Translations under genes and position numbers: made by a program
From: JAJRZL01 sp964557855
GTDB taxonomy: Bacteria; Zixibacteria; MSB-5A5; GN15; FEB-12
Length of the DNA stretch: 64,000 nucleotides
NCBI GenBank assembly: GCA_964557855.1
Contig: CAZLBP010000003.1
Span: 62,001 to 126,000 of the forward strand
Direction: 5' to 3'
Shown: one piece after another, positions 50,243-58,942 of the stretch
Layout: every line of letters starts with the position of its first letter
How positions within the stretch are numbered: position 1 is the stretch's first letter
Notes under the pieces: model-generated
What the model saw: the letters and a program-made list of their open reading frames with translations, nothing else
What the model was told of the DNA's origin: nothing
Database searches by the model: none

Positions 50243-51298
50243 GCAACGGTGCTCGGCCAGCTCGGCGATTGCATCCACGTGATCGTTCAGCCTGATCTTC
50301 TTCCGGCGCGCGAAATCCGGAGCTATATTAAAAGAATCTACGTTTAGCACAGCGTCCCGAACAGCCGCCACCCAATCTTCCGGAGCGAAACCGGACACGA
50401 CCCGGCCTTCCTTTTCCGACAAGATCTCTTTCGCACCCACCATGTGAGATATCAGAACGGGCGTACCGCACATGACCGCTTCCGCCACCACCTGCCCGAA
50501 CGGCTCGTAGAGGGCCGGCAGAACGAACAAGTCCGCGGCTGCGTACAATTCCTCGGTTTCTCTAACGTATCCCAGGTACTTGACGTTGTCGAGACTTGTT
50601 TTCACCGGTTGCGGACCGGCCACCAGCAGTTCCAACGGTTGCTCTCGTAACTCAGTGAAGACCTCCAGAAGCAGGGGCAGGCCTTTTCGCTTATGAGAAA
50701 CGGAGACAAAGACAAACGAAAACTTTTCCGGATCGAATCCGTGTTTCTTTTTTAGCTCTTCTTTTCGTGATTTCAAGCCGGCGTGAAACCGCTTGTCGTC
50801 GACGGGGGGATAGAGAACACTGACTTTCTTCCCATCCACACCATAATACTGCACCAATTCATCCTTCATCATCTGCGACGCCGCCAGCACGTGTGAGGTG
50901 TCATGGAAGGCCTGGTCTTCCAGATGAATTTGAATATAGTCAGAAGGCGATTTCAACCACTTCTGCATTGCCGCCAGAAACCCGCGATGGTTCCCCGGCG
51001 CGAGAACGGCATCCTGATGTGACGTTTTCGTCAGGGACAATACGAAATCGAACTGTCGCTTCGCCACGATCTTCTTCAGTGCCCCGTTGAAAAGCCACGG
51101 GCGAATCTCCTTGGGCGCATACTTGAGATTAACCTGCACCAGCTCCACACCGTCGGGAAGCGACACTTCTTTATCGACTTTGTAAACGATGACTGTTACG
51201 TCATGGCCCCGTTCGTGGAGAACGCGTATATAAGAAAACAGACGTTGCTCCAGACCGCCCGCGTGCAGGAGACGTGAATGAACGAGAGCGAAATGCAT
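50234..51298 (-). CDS. GT4-family glycosyltransferase
   Basis: 354 residues of GT-B fold: MHFALVHSRLLHAGGLEQRL (acceptor-side loop), FSFVFVSVSHKRKGLPLLLEVF, LLVAGPQPVK, and the retaining motif with paired Glu ADLFVLPALYEPFGQVVAEAVMCGTPVL (E-x7-E; split by variable residues). It transfers an activated sugar to an unknown acceptor, probably lipopolysaccharide, capsule or surface glycan. It converges on the prepilin array, so it could glycosylate pilins, but this is only positional. It is the only GT outside the lipid A genes here. Confidence 0.9.
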   Translation of the reverse strand: MHFALVHSRLLHAGGLEQRLFSYIRVLHERGHDVTVIVYKVDKEVSLPDGVELVQVNLKYAPKEIRPWLFNGALKKIVAKRQFDFVLSLTKTSHQDAVLAPGNHRGFLAAMQKWLKSPSDYIQIHLEDQAFHDTSHVLAASQMMKDELVQYYGVDGKKVSVLYPPVDDKRFHAGLKSRKEELKKKHGFDPEKFSFVFVSVSHKRKGLPLLLEVFTELREQPLELLVAGPQPVKTSLDNVKYLGYVRETEELYAAADLFVLPALYEPFGQVVAEAVMCGTPVLISHMVGAKEILSEKEGRVVSGFAPEDWVAAVRDAVLNVDSFNIAPDFARRKKIRLNDHVDAIAELAEHRCLP

Positions 51299-51318
51299 CG
51301 TGCGGAACCGGTTCGAGA

Positions 51319-52464
51319 TTACGTCCGCGCTTCGATTCTCAGGTTTATCTGACGCTTCTTGAGTTGACCGATGAAAACCGCCGGATTGACCACCTGTTCC
51401 TGGGGTCGACAGCCTCGCTCGGTGATTGCTCCCGATGCCGTCATCCAGGCGATTATCGCCGCCGGAAACGAGGTCATCCGCATCATAGATGTTAGCCCGC
51501 TGGTATGGTCTTGACGATCCACTATTTCGTAGACCAGCGTCTGTTCCTTGCCGTCGGCCTCCCCGTTCACGCTCACCCGGACGAGCGTCATGTCCGGATC
51601 CTTATGACTCAGGTTCGCGTTCAACACCGCTTTCAGTACCGAACGGGGGGCCACGGTCGCTCCGTCTATTTCCAGCGGTTTCCGGGAAGCCAGGCCGATC
51701 TCCAGCAGCGGACGAAATGCGGCGCAATGACCGGGGTAACGGATGGTCTTGTAGTCCAAAAAGTCTATTGTACCTTCGTAGGTGTCCGGCAGCGTTGACG
51801 TCCCTCCGGACGTATAGAATGCCTCGAACTCGCCCAGCCCGTCAAAACTCAAAGACTCCACGTCGGTCATCGGATTAACCGTCTTCTTCTTCCCTTCCTT
51901 GAGGATCGTACACGGTTCCCAGTATTCGTTGATAAGCCCCTCGGCAGAGAACAACATCTGGTATTTCAAAGGCGGGCGCGGCGACTGCGGCAAGCCCCCC
52001 ACCCGAATCTTCACGGATCGCACCTTTTCCAACTTGCCGAACGCGTCGGCTACCAGCACCGACACCATCCCCGGCGCCAATCCGCAATCCGGTATGACGG
52101 TGACACCGGCCTCACGCGCCTCGTTATCCATTCCCAACTGGGTGCGGACCACGTCGTTATTGCCGCCCAGATCTACCAGGTGACATGCGGCGCCTATGGC
52201 CGCCCGGGTCAATCCGGGATTCAGCGCATACGTGACACACGAAATGGCTGCGTCATAGCCCGACAAAGCCGTCGTGACCGCCCCGGCATCGCCGGCATCC
52301 AGTTTCGCGGCAATGGCCTTACCGGATCCGTATGTCTTCCCGATTTCCTCCGCCAAGGTTACATCAATATCAAAAACCCCAACGGCGTCAACTTCTTCGA
52401 TCCGAGCCAAATCGTAGACCGCCGCCCGGCCCATCAATCCCGCACCAATGACTGCTATCTTCAT
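51319..52464 (-). CDS. Saccharopine dehydrogenase-like oxidoreductase
   Basis: 381 residues: NAD(P) fold at MKIAVIGAGLMGRAAVYDLA, GYDAAISCVTYALNPGLTRAAI, CHLVDLGGNNDVV, VIPDCGLAPGMVSVLVADAF, then the C-terminal catalytic region (GGLPQSPRPPLKYQMLFSAEGLINEY, TIRYPGHCAAF). This matches the saccharopine reductase/lysine dehydrogenase-like branch; the exact substrate cannot be read from sequence. The ATG at 52464 has TTGAGGAAG immediately upstream; the frame is open for another 80 codons into repeat DNA, which I exclude. Repeats occupy the upstream gap. Confidence 0.9.
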   Translation of the reverse strand: MKIAVIGAGLMGRAAVYDLARIEEVDAVGVFDIDVTLAEEIGKTYGSGKAIAAKLDAGDAGAVTTALSGYDAAISCVTYALNPGLTRAAIGAACHLVDLGGNNDVVRTQLGMDNEAREAGVTVIPDCGLAPGMVSVLVADAFGKLEKVRSVKIRVGGLPQSPRPPLKYQMLFSAEGLINEYWEPCTILKEGKKKTVNPMTDVESLSFDGLGEFEAFYTSGGTSTLPDTYEGTIDFLDYKTIRYPGHCAAFRPLLEIGLASRKPLEIDGATVAPRSVLKAVLNANLSHKDPDMTLVRVSVNGEADGKEQTLVYEIVDRQDHTSGLTSMMRMTSFPAAIIAWMTASGAITERGCRPQEQVVNPAVFIGQLKKRQINLRIEART

Positions 52465-52592
52465 ATCTTCCTCAACTTCCTCTTCAATTGTGCAACGAAT
52501 ATACCGGCTGCCTGCCTGCTTTCGCAAGTTTGAAAGTCTCCCGGATTCCTCCAGTGCCCTGATTATCTTTATATCCTGAAAGTGATTTGGTT

Positions 52593-52612
52593 GGGTGGCG
52601 CACCGCAGGTGG
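52593..52612 (+). repeat. REP-like element family B, solitary copy
   Basis: GGGTGGCGCACCGCAGGTGG shares the GGGTGGCGCACC head with the RAYT-flanking elements 10 kb away but has only a partial hairpin. Confidence 0.55.
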
Positions 52613-52620
52613 AGCCGAAA

Positions 52621-52676
52621 CCTCACCCCGCCTTCGGCACCCCTCTCCTTGCAGAAGAGAGGGGACGAGGGTGAGG
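52621..52676. repeat. CCTCACCC...GGGTGAGG nested hairpin, family D
   Basis: Outer arms CCTCACCC (52621-52628) and GGGTGAGG (52669-52676); inner arms CCCCTCTC (52640-52647) and GAGAGGGG (52657-52664). The same base composition and arm types occur in the rhomboid terminator at 25438. Confidence 0.6.
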
Positions 52677-52780
52677 TTGATTTCTCCACAAAAACGCAAT
52701 TCAACTGTGAAGAAATTGAACACGTCGCCGATAATGTATGAAAACAGGAAGTACGTTCACACTAAGACGACATCGGAGTT

Positions 52781-53125
52781 ATGGTGCAGAAGGTAAAAGA
52801 CAGCCAGCCGGTCAATACGGCAGTCACGCCGACCGAATTGGAAGAATTTCGCGCGTTGAAGCCGTATATCTGCCAATGCCTCTCACTCAATCATGATTTA
52901 AACAACCCGCTGGCTGGAATTATCGGCTACGCCGAATTCCTCCAACTGGACAGTGACAACCTGACGGACAATCAGAAGAGATTCATCAGTCAAATTCTGA
53001 CCTGTGCGTTGCGCATGCAGGAGTTGATTCAGCAACTATGCCAGGAGAAAATAGAGCTATCCCGTCAGATCGATCTCAAGTCGGTGATGGATAAGTACGT
53101 ACACAAAATGGAAAAATCAGACTAG
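52781..53125 (+). CDS. Stand-alone HisKA-type (histidine kinase dimerisation) protein
   Basis: 114 residues. LSLNHDLNNPLAGIIGYAEFLQL (about 33-55; split by variable residues) is the H-box of a HisKA domain with the phosphorylatable His, followed by a second helix (NQKRFISQILTCALRMQELIQQL) completing the dimerisation hairpin. There is no HATPase domain: the gene stops at 53125 and overlaps the convergent VWA gene by nine bases. It may be a phosphotransfer or decoy protein, or the remnant of a full kinase. No response regulator is nearby. Confidence 0.7.
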   Translation: MVQKVKDSQPVNTAVTPTELEEFRALKPYICQCLSLNHDLNNPLAGIIGYAEFLQLDSDNLTDNQKRFISQILTCALRMQELIQQLCQEKIELSRQIDLKSVMDKYVHKMEKSD

Positions 53126-55282
53126 CTGGTTGGCCTTTCGAATCAGCCATTCCAGCGAGAGAGCTCCCACCATCAGCAGCAACAGCCAGAATCTGTTCCA
53201 AAAGGGGTAAACCGTACTCCGGCTTTCCGTCACCGCCGACAGATCCAGCGCATTCCATACCCGGTCGAATTCCTCGTACGTATAGTAGTTGCCGCCGGTT
53301 TTTCTCGCCAGAGCCGCCAGCAACGACGGATTACCGCTCTGGTCGTACTCTTCCAGAGAAAACGATTCAACCTGCACAGTACCTTCTTCCTGTTTCAAGG
53401 TGCGACCGTCCTTCTCGAACTGCGCCGAATACGAATACTGACCCGGGGCCAAAGAACTGAAGACCGCCCGGAACTTACCCTCGGTGTAGCTCACGAGATC
53501 CATCGTGATCTCATCGGTCTGTTCTTGCGCCTGCAGCGTCACCGCGCCGGTCACGCCGGGCAGCGGACGGTAACCCGGATCGTACGCATGACCATAGAAC
53601 GAAACCGGCTCACCGCGCGTGAACACCGTCTTCTCGGGATAAATCTTGACCGGCTCCATGTCATCGCTTACCGTTAACCAGCCGGCCGCCCCGTCTACAA
53701 AGCGGGAATACAACTCCTCGTCTTCACCCAGCCCCAGATTGATGAAGTGCCATGGCCAGAACGGCAATCCCGCCTGCGCCAACAGCTTTCCCGCACCATG
53801 CCGGCTGTAACCCAACAACGGCACGAGATTCTTGCCCGATACCTGTGCATGAGCCAGTATCACACCGTCCGGATGTACGTGGTCGCAAAGAACCAGTGTC
53901 TTAAATGGCGGCAGATTAGCCCACGCCTCTCTGATTTCCGTCAAGTTATCAGCCAATCGGATGGCCGGATGAAACAGGTGCTCTTCGGCCGGCTCTCCAT
54001 GATATTCCACATACCGAAGCGGCTGCGGCGAACTCTGTGAAAACGGCAAAAGTTCCCGAATAGCCTCCGGCGCCGCTCCTTGTGAAAACTGCCTGCCCAT
54101 CGACAGCCACACCGAGCCGCCTCGCTCATTCAGATACGACCTGATAATCTCCTGGCGACTTGCGAGCGCCGCCGGATCCGGATCATACAAAATCACCAGG
54201 TCGTACCTGTTCAACTCCGTCTGCTGGGACGGCAGACGTCCGGACAGGTTACCCGCCTTATTGCCCGTAGCGATGAACTCCAGATCGTACTTGTCCGACT
54301 GATCGAAATACCGCTTCAAAAAGCCCACTTCATAATCAGGGTGATCCGCCGCCAACAGGACCAGAAGCCGACTCTTCAACACTTTGACGGAAAACGTCCG
54401 CTCGTTATTGCTGATATTCTCCTCCCCGGACAGCTGCGGTATACACAGCTTGAGCAGCCGCTGCCCCGGTCTGGACGGAATGTACTTCAATGTCATCTTA
54501 CCCTGGCCGGTCTCCTGGCTGATCCGCATCGTCTGACTGTCCAGTACCTGTGCCGAATCGACCAGCTCGAGCGTAAACTCCCGGTCCAGGGCGTCCCGCC
54601 AGCTTACATCAACCGTCACTTCCGTTAGACTGCCGACGAAAACTATCGTGTTAAATTCAACATCGTCGATACCAATGTCGAAGTTGCCTCTGCCGCCCGA
54701 CATGTCGATCGTGACTACGGCCGGCTCCAACCCGGTTGCTGCGTCCACCGGCGCCCGTCCCGCGTTCGAATTGCCGTCCGTAAACAACAGCCAGTAGTCG
54801 TCTTTCTCGGCCGCTTGTTCCAGATTCAGCTCATGCAGCACGTCGCCGATGGCGGTTGCCGACGAATCCACATGCCGCGCGTTCCGGGACAGGTTGGCTC
54901 CAAAATAGTAGAAATTTATATCCGCATTATTTTTCAGATTATCGACCACGGCCGAAGACAACAGTGAATCCAGTCGCGCTCGCCTCGTCTTGCCGGATTC
55001 TTGTTTGCCCATGCTTTCGGAATGATCCAGAAGCAGAGTCACCCGGCTGGGACGTTCAAAGACACGGCTGAAACTCAGAACCGGTTGAAAGAGCGCTGCG
55101 AAGAGGGCCAACAGGGCCACCAAGCGCAGCCCGCCCAGCAGCACCCGGACGTATCGCGGCAGCGGCGGGTTTGTCTGCCGATACAGCAGCACGGCCCCGG
55201 CCGCCAGCACCACGAATGCCGCCACAGCCAGAAACGGCGTCCCCGTAAGGATATTCAGAGATACGTCTTGCCAACCAAACAT
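53117..55282 (-). CDS. VWA-domain membrane protein (Bat-like)
   Basis: 721 residues: two N-terminal spans (FLAVAAFVVLAAGAVLLY, VALLALFAALFQPVLSF), a von Willebrand A domain at about 80-190 with the metal site DHSESMG and LLFTDGNSN, a long extracytoplasmic beta-rich region including a glutamine-amidotransferase-like/Rossmann stretch (LLVLLAADHPDYEVGFLKRYF), and a C-terminal span (LLLLMVGALSLEWLIRKA). Proteins of this layout are common near MoxR/Bat genes; their job is unclear. The polyprenyl synthase precedes it by 86 bases. Confidence 0.82.
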   Translation of the reverse strand: MFGWQDVSLNILTGTPFLAVAAFVVLAAGAVLLYRQTNPPLPRYVRVLLGGLRLVALLALFAALFQPVLSFSRVFERPSRVTLLLDHSESMGKQESGKTRRARLDSLLSSAVVDNLKNNADINFYYFGANLSRNARHVDSSATAIGDVLHELNLEQAAEKDDYWLLFTDGNSNAGRAPVDAATGLEPAVVTIDMSGGRGNFDIGIDDVEFNTIVFVGSLTEVTVDVSWRDALDREFTLELVDSAQVLDSQTMRISQETGQGKMTLKYIPSRPGQRLLKLCIPQLSGEENISNNERTFSVKVLKSRLLVLLAADHPDYEVGFLKRYFDQSDKYDLEFIATGNKAGNLSGRLPSQQTELNRYDLVILYDPDPAALASRQEIIRSYLNERGGSVWLSMGRQFSQGAAPEAIRELLPFSQSSPQPLRYVEYHGEPAEEHLFHPAIRLADNLTEIREAWANLPPFKTLVLCDHVHPDGVILAHAQVSGKNLVPLLGYSRHGAGKLLAQAGLPFWPWHFINLGLGEDEELYSRFVDGAAGWLTVSDDMEPVKIYPEKTVFTRGEPVSFYGHAYDPGYRPLPGVTGAVTLQAQEQTDEITMDLVSYTEGKFRAVFSSLAPGQYSYSAQFEKDGRTLKQEEGTVQVESFSLEEYDQSGNPSLLAALARKTGGNYYTYEEFDRVWNALDLSAVTESRSTVYPFWNRFWLLLLMVGALSLEWLIRKANQLV

Positions 55283-55368
55283 AATGACAGTTATACGCTG
55301 CTCATTTGGAATCGTTCAGAAGGGAGATGACGGCCCCTCTACCGACAGTATTCACTACGAATATCTGT

Positions 55369-56361
55369 TCACGAGGCCCGGGCCAGGGTGAAACGCACCA
55401 TACTCACCAGACAATCGAAATACTGCGACCCGTTCATCGAGGCAACGGCGTCCAGCCCTTCATGGCTGAGCTCATCGGCGCGTCGATAAGCATATTCGAT
55501 ACCACCCTGATCCTGCACGAACGTATAGACCTTTTCAAACGACTCTTGAGACTCGTTGTCCTTCAGAAGGGTCACAATCTCTCTTCGGCCGGCAGTGCTC
55601 ACTCGCTTCAGGGCGTGAATCAGCGGCAATGTGACTTTCCCGGTCAGCACGTCGTTACCCGGCTCTTTGCCGGTCACATCCGGATCTCCGACGAAATCCA
55701 GCAAATCATCGACTATCTGAAAAGCCGTCCCGACCCGTTCCCCAAACAACGACATCTGTCTCCTGATCTGCCTGCTCCGGCCGCCCAGAATCGGTCCTGT
55801 TTCACAGGTCACGTTGAACAGTGAAGCCGTCTTATCGGCAATGATGTTGAGATATTCGTCTTCCGACAGAGCATAATTGCCGGTCTCTTCGATCTGCCGC
55901 AGCTCGCCGACGGAAACCCGTTCCGTCGCCCGCGCGATCACTTTCATCAACTCGGTCGATTCCGTATCAACCATGATCCGAAACGCCTTCGCAAACAGGT
56001 AATCACCCATCAACACCGATATGAGATTGGTCCATTGGGCGTTGATCGTCTCCTGTCCGCGCCGTAATTCCGATTCGTCCACCACATCGTCATGCAGCAG
56101 GGTAGCCGTATGGATCAACTCGATGGCCAATGAGGCATCGACCGTGTGCCGCGTAAAATTGTCGGCCGCCCGCGAGGACAAGAACAGGAATACCGGCCGG
56201 ATACGTTTTCCCTTGCTCTTCAGGAGATGTTTGGCAATTGAGGTAATCAGCGGCGAATCACCCCGGAGATAATCATGAAGCTTGGTGTCGAACTCTTCCA
56301 GATCCGTTTGAATCGGCCTGGTGTACTCCTGTAACTGTTTGTTGTCCAACGTTGCAATCAA
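55369..56361 (-). CDS. Trans-isoprenyl diphosphate synthase (polyprenyl type)
   Basis: 330 residues. First Asp-rich motif LLHDDVVDESELRRG (about 85-100), second IVDDLLDFVGDPDVTGKEPGNDV (about 215; split by variable residues). These bind Mg2+ and substrate during chain elongation of IPP units from the MEP pathway. Length and motif spacing fit long-chain (heptaprenyl/octaprenyl) synthases that make the quinone side chain, rather than short FPP/GGPP synthases, but chain length cannot be fixed by eye. It would serve the quinone used by ETF-QO. Confidence 0.9.
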   Translation of the reverse strand: MIATLDNKQLQEYTRPIQTDLEEFDTKLHDYLRGDSPLITSIAKHLLKSKGKRIRPVFLFLSSRAADNFTRHTVDASLAIELIHTATLLHDDVVDESELRRGQETINAQWTNLISVLMGDYLFAKAFRIMVDTESTELMKVIARATERVSVGELRQIEETGNYALSEDEYLNIIADKTASLFNVTCETGPILGGRSRQIRRQMSLFGERVGTAFQIVDDLLDFVGDPDVTGKEPGNDVLTGKVTLPLIHALKRVSTAGRREIVTLLKDNESQESFEKVYTFVQDQGGIEYAYRRADELSHEGLDAVASMNGSQYFDCLVSMVRFTLARAS

Positions 56362-56483
56362 GAATAATCTCCTATGTGATTCTTTAGCTGATCAGTATAG
56401 AGTACCTGTATCTGTTTGTCAATCGCTTTGCCGATCCTGAAATCTCACCCCCAACTTCGCGGCTCACCGAAAGGCGCTTTCGT

Positions 56484-57320
56484 CTACCATGTAACTGCTT
56501 CTCCCCGAAATAGTTCCTCCAGGGCCCCGCGGTATACTTCATCTCCGAAGTAGGCACGCTCGTTGTGACTCCCTCGCAATTCGACGAATCGCTTCGGCGG
56601 CCCGGCCGCCTCGTACAACCCCCAACCCAACTCGAACGGAACGATATCATCATCGGGCGAATGGGTCACGAGGACCGGGCAACTTAGACCGGCGATTTTC
56701 TCTCGTGAATTCAAGTCGTACCGAAGTACCAGCTTCACCGGGAAAAACGGGAACATCTTTTTGGCCATGGCTACAGCCGACGTGAACGATGATTCGACTA
56801 TCAGTCCGCCACACGTCCTTCGGCCGGCCAGTTCGATTGCCACAGCTCCTCCCAACGAGCGGCCGAAAGGAAAAACATGGCCGGGAGCAATTCCCTTTGA
56901 CTCGACCAACCAGTCATACGCAGCTTCCGCATCCTCATAGATCTTTCGTTCACTCGGCGAGCCGTCGGACCGACCGTACCCCCGATAGTCGAACAGAAAG
57001 ACATTCACCCCCATCTCGAGTAAATACGTTACCGTTTCCAAACGGTGAGAGATATTGCCGCCGTTACCGTGGCAGAAAAGCACACTCGGCCGCTCTCCGG
57101 GCTTCACGCTGTCAGCGGCCGGGAAGAACCACCCGTGAATCCGCTGTTCCGACTTCACCTCGATCCAGACATCCTCGTACGTCAAACCCACCTGATCCGG
57201 TGTCACCACCAGCTCCCTGGTCGGGAAGAACACGAACCTGTCCTGGACCAAATAGAGGTAGACGCCGAACGCGACAAAACTCCCGGCAGCAATTATGACT
57301 AACCAAATTAACATACGCAT
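56484..57320 (-). CDS. Membrane-anchored alpha/beta hydrolase
   Basis: About 278 residues: N-terminal span (LIWLVIIAAGSFVAFGVYLYLV), then an alpha/beta-hydrolase core with oxyanion VLFCHGNGGNISHRL, VFLFDYRGYGRSDG, nucleophile elbow FPFGRSLGGAVAIELA (Ser), the acid in VTHSPDDDIVPFE and the final His in LRGSHNERAYF. It resembles BEM46/YfhR-type serine hydrolases; the substrate is unknown. ATGs at 57320 and 57314 and a TTG at 57326 compete, with no clear ribosome site. It follows guaA by 74 bases. Confidence 0.88.
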   Translation of the reverse strand: MRMLIWLVIIAAGSFVAFGVYLYLVQDRFVFFPTRELVVTPDQVGLTYEDVWIEVKSEQRIHGWFFPAADSVKPGERPSVLFCHGNGGNISHRLETVTYLLEMGVNVFLFDYRGYGRSDGSPSERKIYEDAEAAYDWLVESKGIAPGHVFPFGRSLGGAVAIELAGRRTCGGLIVESSFTSAVAMAKKMFPFFPVKLVLRYDLNSREKIAGLSCPVLVTHSPDDDIVPFELGWGLYEAAGPPKRFVELRGSHNERAYFGDEVYRGALEELFRGEAVTW

Positions 57321-57394
57321 TCTCAAAAGGACTTACTTCACACCGGGCGGTCCGACTTGATGTTCCGGGACGCCTTCGCCTTGCTGACCGGCGC

Positions 57395-58942
57395 CTATTC
57401 CCATTCAATCGTCGCCGGTGGTTTGGAAGAAATATCGTAGACAACCCGGTTTATTCCTTTCACGGTACGGATAATGCGATCCGAAATCCTGCCCAAAATG
57501 TCCGGCTCAATGCGAGCCCAATCCGCCGTCATGCCGTCTACCGACGTGACCGCACGCAGCGCAATCACGTTCTCATAGGTACGTTCGTCACCCATTACTC
57601 CCACCGCTTTCACCGGCAACAAAACGGCGAACGCTTGCCAGATATCATTATAGATGTCGTGCTTGTGTAATTCCTCAACGTAGATAGCATCCGCTTCCCG
57701 CAAAAGATCACACCGCTCCCTGGTCACGGCGCCCAGAATCCTCACCGCCAGCCCTGGTCCGGGGAAGGGATGACGACCGATGAAACTTTCCGACAGCCCC
57801 AGCATTTTACCCAGAACGCGAACTTCGTCCTTGAACAACTCCCGGAGCGGTTCGATGAGCCGCAGTTTCATACGCTCCTTCAATCCCCCCACGTTGTGGT
57901 GCGACTTGATAGTCGCCGACGGCCCCTTGAACGACACCGATTCGATTACGTCAGGATACAAAGTACCCTGAGCCAGGAAGTTAATCTCGCCTATCTTGTC
58001 CGCTTCCGCTTCGAACACGTCAATGAACGTATTCCCGATTATCTTGCGCTTCATTTCCGGATCGTCAACACCGGTCAGACGCCCCAGAAAAGCCGCCGAA
58101 GCATCGACCGCATGCAGGTTGATCTTCAAAGTGGTCAGCATATTCACCACATCCTGGAACTCATTCTTGCGTAAGAGACCGTTATCCACGAAAACGGCGT
58201 GCAGCTTATCGCCCAGCGCTCGGGAAAGCAGCAGCGCCGCCACGGTCGAATCGACTCCGCCGGATACCGCATGCAGCACCCGCCCGCCTCCGGCCTGCTC
58301 CCGGATTTGCGCAATCGATGATTCTATGAACGCTGCCGTAGTCCAGTCGCCTTTCATACCGCAAATATCAAAGAGAAAATTATCCAGGATCTGTTTACCC
58401 TCACCGGTATGGTGGACCTCCGGATGGAACTGCAAGCCATAGTAATTGCGCCGGGTATCACCGATTGCCGCCATCGGCAAGGACTCGGTAGAACCGAGTT
58501 GGACGAATCCCACGGGTAGCTTCACGATAGAGTCACCGTGTGACATCCACACCGTGGACCTGGCCGGTATACCCGACAACAGCGGCGAATTCCCGGTAAC
58601 CGTCAGTTGCGCCCGACCGTACTCCCGGTCCCGAGATATCGCCAGCTCGCCACCGAAATGATCGGCCATCAGTTGCATACCGTAGCAGATACCCAGCAGC
58701 GGGCGGTTCGTGTCGAAGAATTCCGGGGCAATTCGAGGCGCAGCCGGATCGCTCAGTGAGCTCGGTCCGCCCGATAGAACGTAACCCTTGACACCACGGT
58801 CGGCATAGACCGAGAGATCGGCGGTACAGGGTACGATCTCACAATAGACATTGGACTCCCGGATACGTCTGGCGATAAGCTGCGTGTACTGGGAACCGAA
58901 ATCCAGGATCAGTATCATTTCGTGATGGGGCTGTGCGGTCAT
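57395..58942 (-). CDS. guaA: GMP synthase (glutamine-hydrolysing)
   Basis: 515 residues. N-terminal class I glutaminase with LLGICYGMQLMADHF (Cys nucleophile) and LQFHPEVHHT (His, Glu); ATP-pyrophosphatase domain with HAVSGGVDSTVAALLL (about 225); C-terminal dimerisation domain ending VVYDISSKPPATIEWE. It aminates XMP to GMP. The start overlaps the nadB stop as ATGA, with GGAGAAAGAG upstream. Last gene of the lpxB-waaA-lpxK-nadB-guaA operon, or the hydrolase is. Confidence 0.98.
   Translation of the reverse strand: MTAQPHHEMILILDFGSQYTQLIARRIRESNVYCEIVPCTADLSVYADRGVKGYVLSGGPSSLSDPAAPRIAPEFFDTNRPLLGICYGMQLMADHFGGELAISRDREYGRAQLTVTGNSPLLSGIPARSTVWMSHGDSIVKLPVGFVQLGSTESLPMAAIGDTRRNYYGLQFHPEVHHTGEGKQILDNFLFDICGMKGDWTTAAFIESSIAQIREQAGGGRVLHAVSGGVDSTVAALLLSRALGDKLHAVFVDNGLLRKNEFQDVVNMLTTLKINLHAVDASAAFLGRLTGVDDPEMKRKIIGNTFIDVFEAEADKIGEINFLAQGTLYPDVIESVSFKGPSATIKSHHNVGGLKERMKLRLIEPLRELFKDEVRVLGKMLGLSESFIGRHPFPGPGLAVRILGAVTRERCDLLREADAIYVEELHKHDIYNDIWQAFAVLLPVKAVGVMGDERTYENVIALRAVTSVDGMTADWARIEPDILGRISDRIIRTVKGINRVVYDISSKPPATIEWE

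Larger units (their letters stand above)
52465..52780. other. Intergenic region with two repeat elements
   Basis: 316 bases between divergent genes. It holds a family B REP-like element and a long CCTCACCC...GGGTGAGG hairpin, listed separately. No promoter was clear. Confidence 0.55.

Noticed and set aside
52465..52704. 80-codon N-terminal extension of the saccharopine dehydrogenase-like gene
   Set aside because: It reads through repeat families B and D, and a strong ribosome site directly precedes the ATG at 52464.
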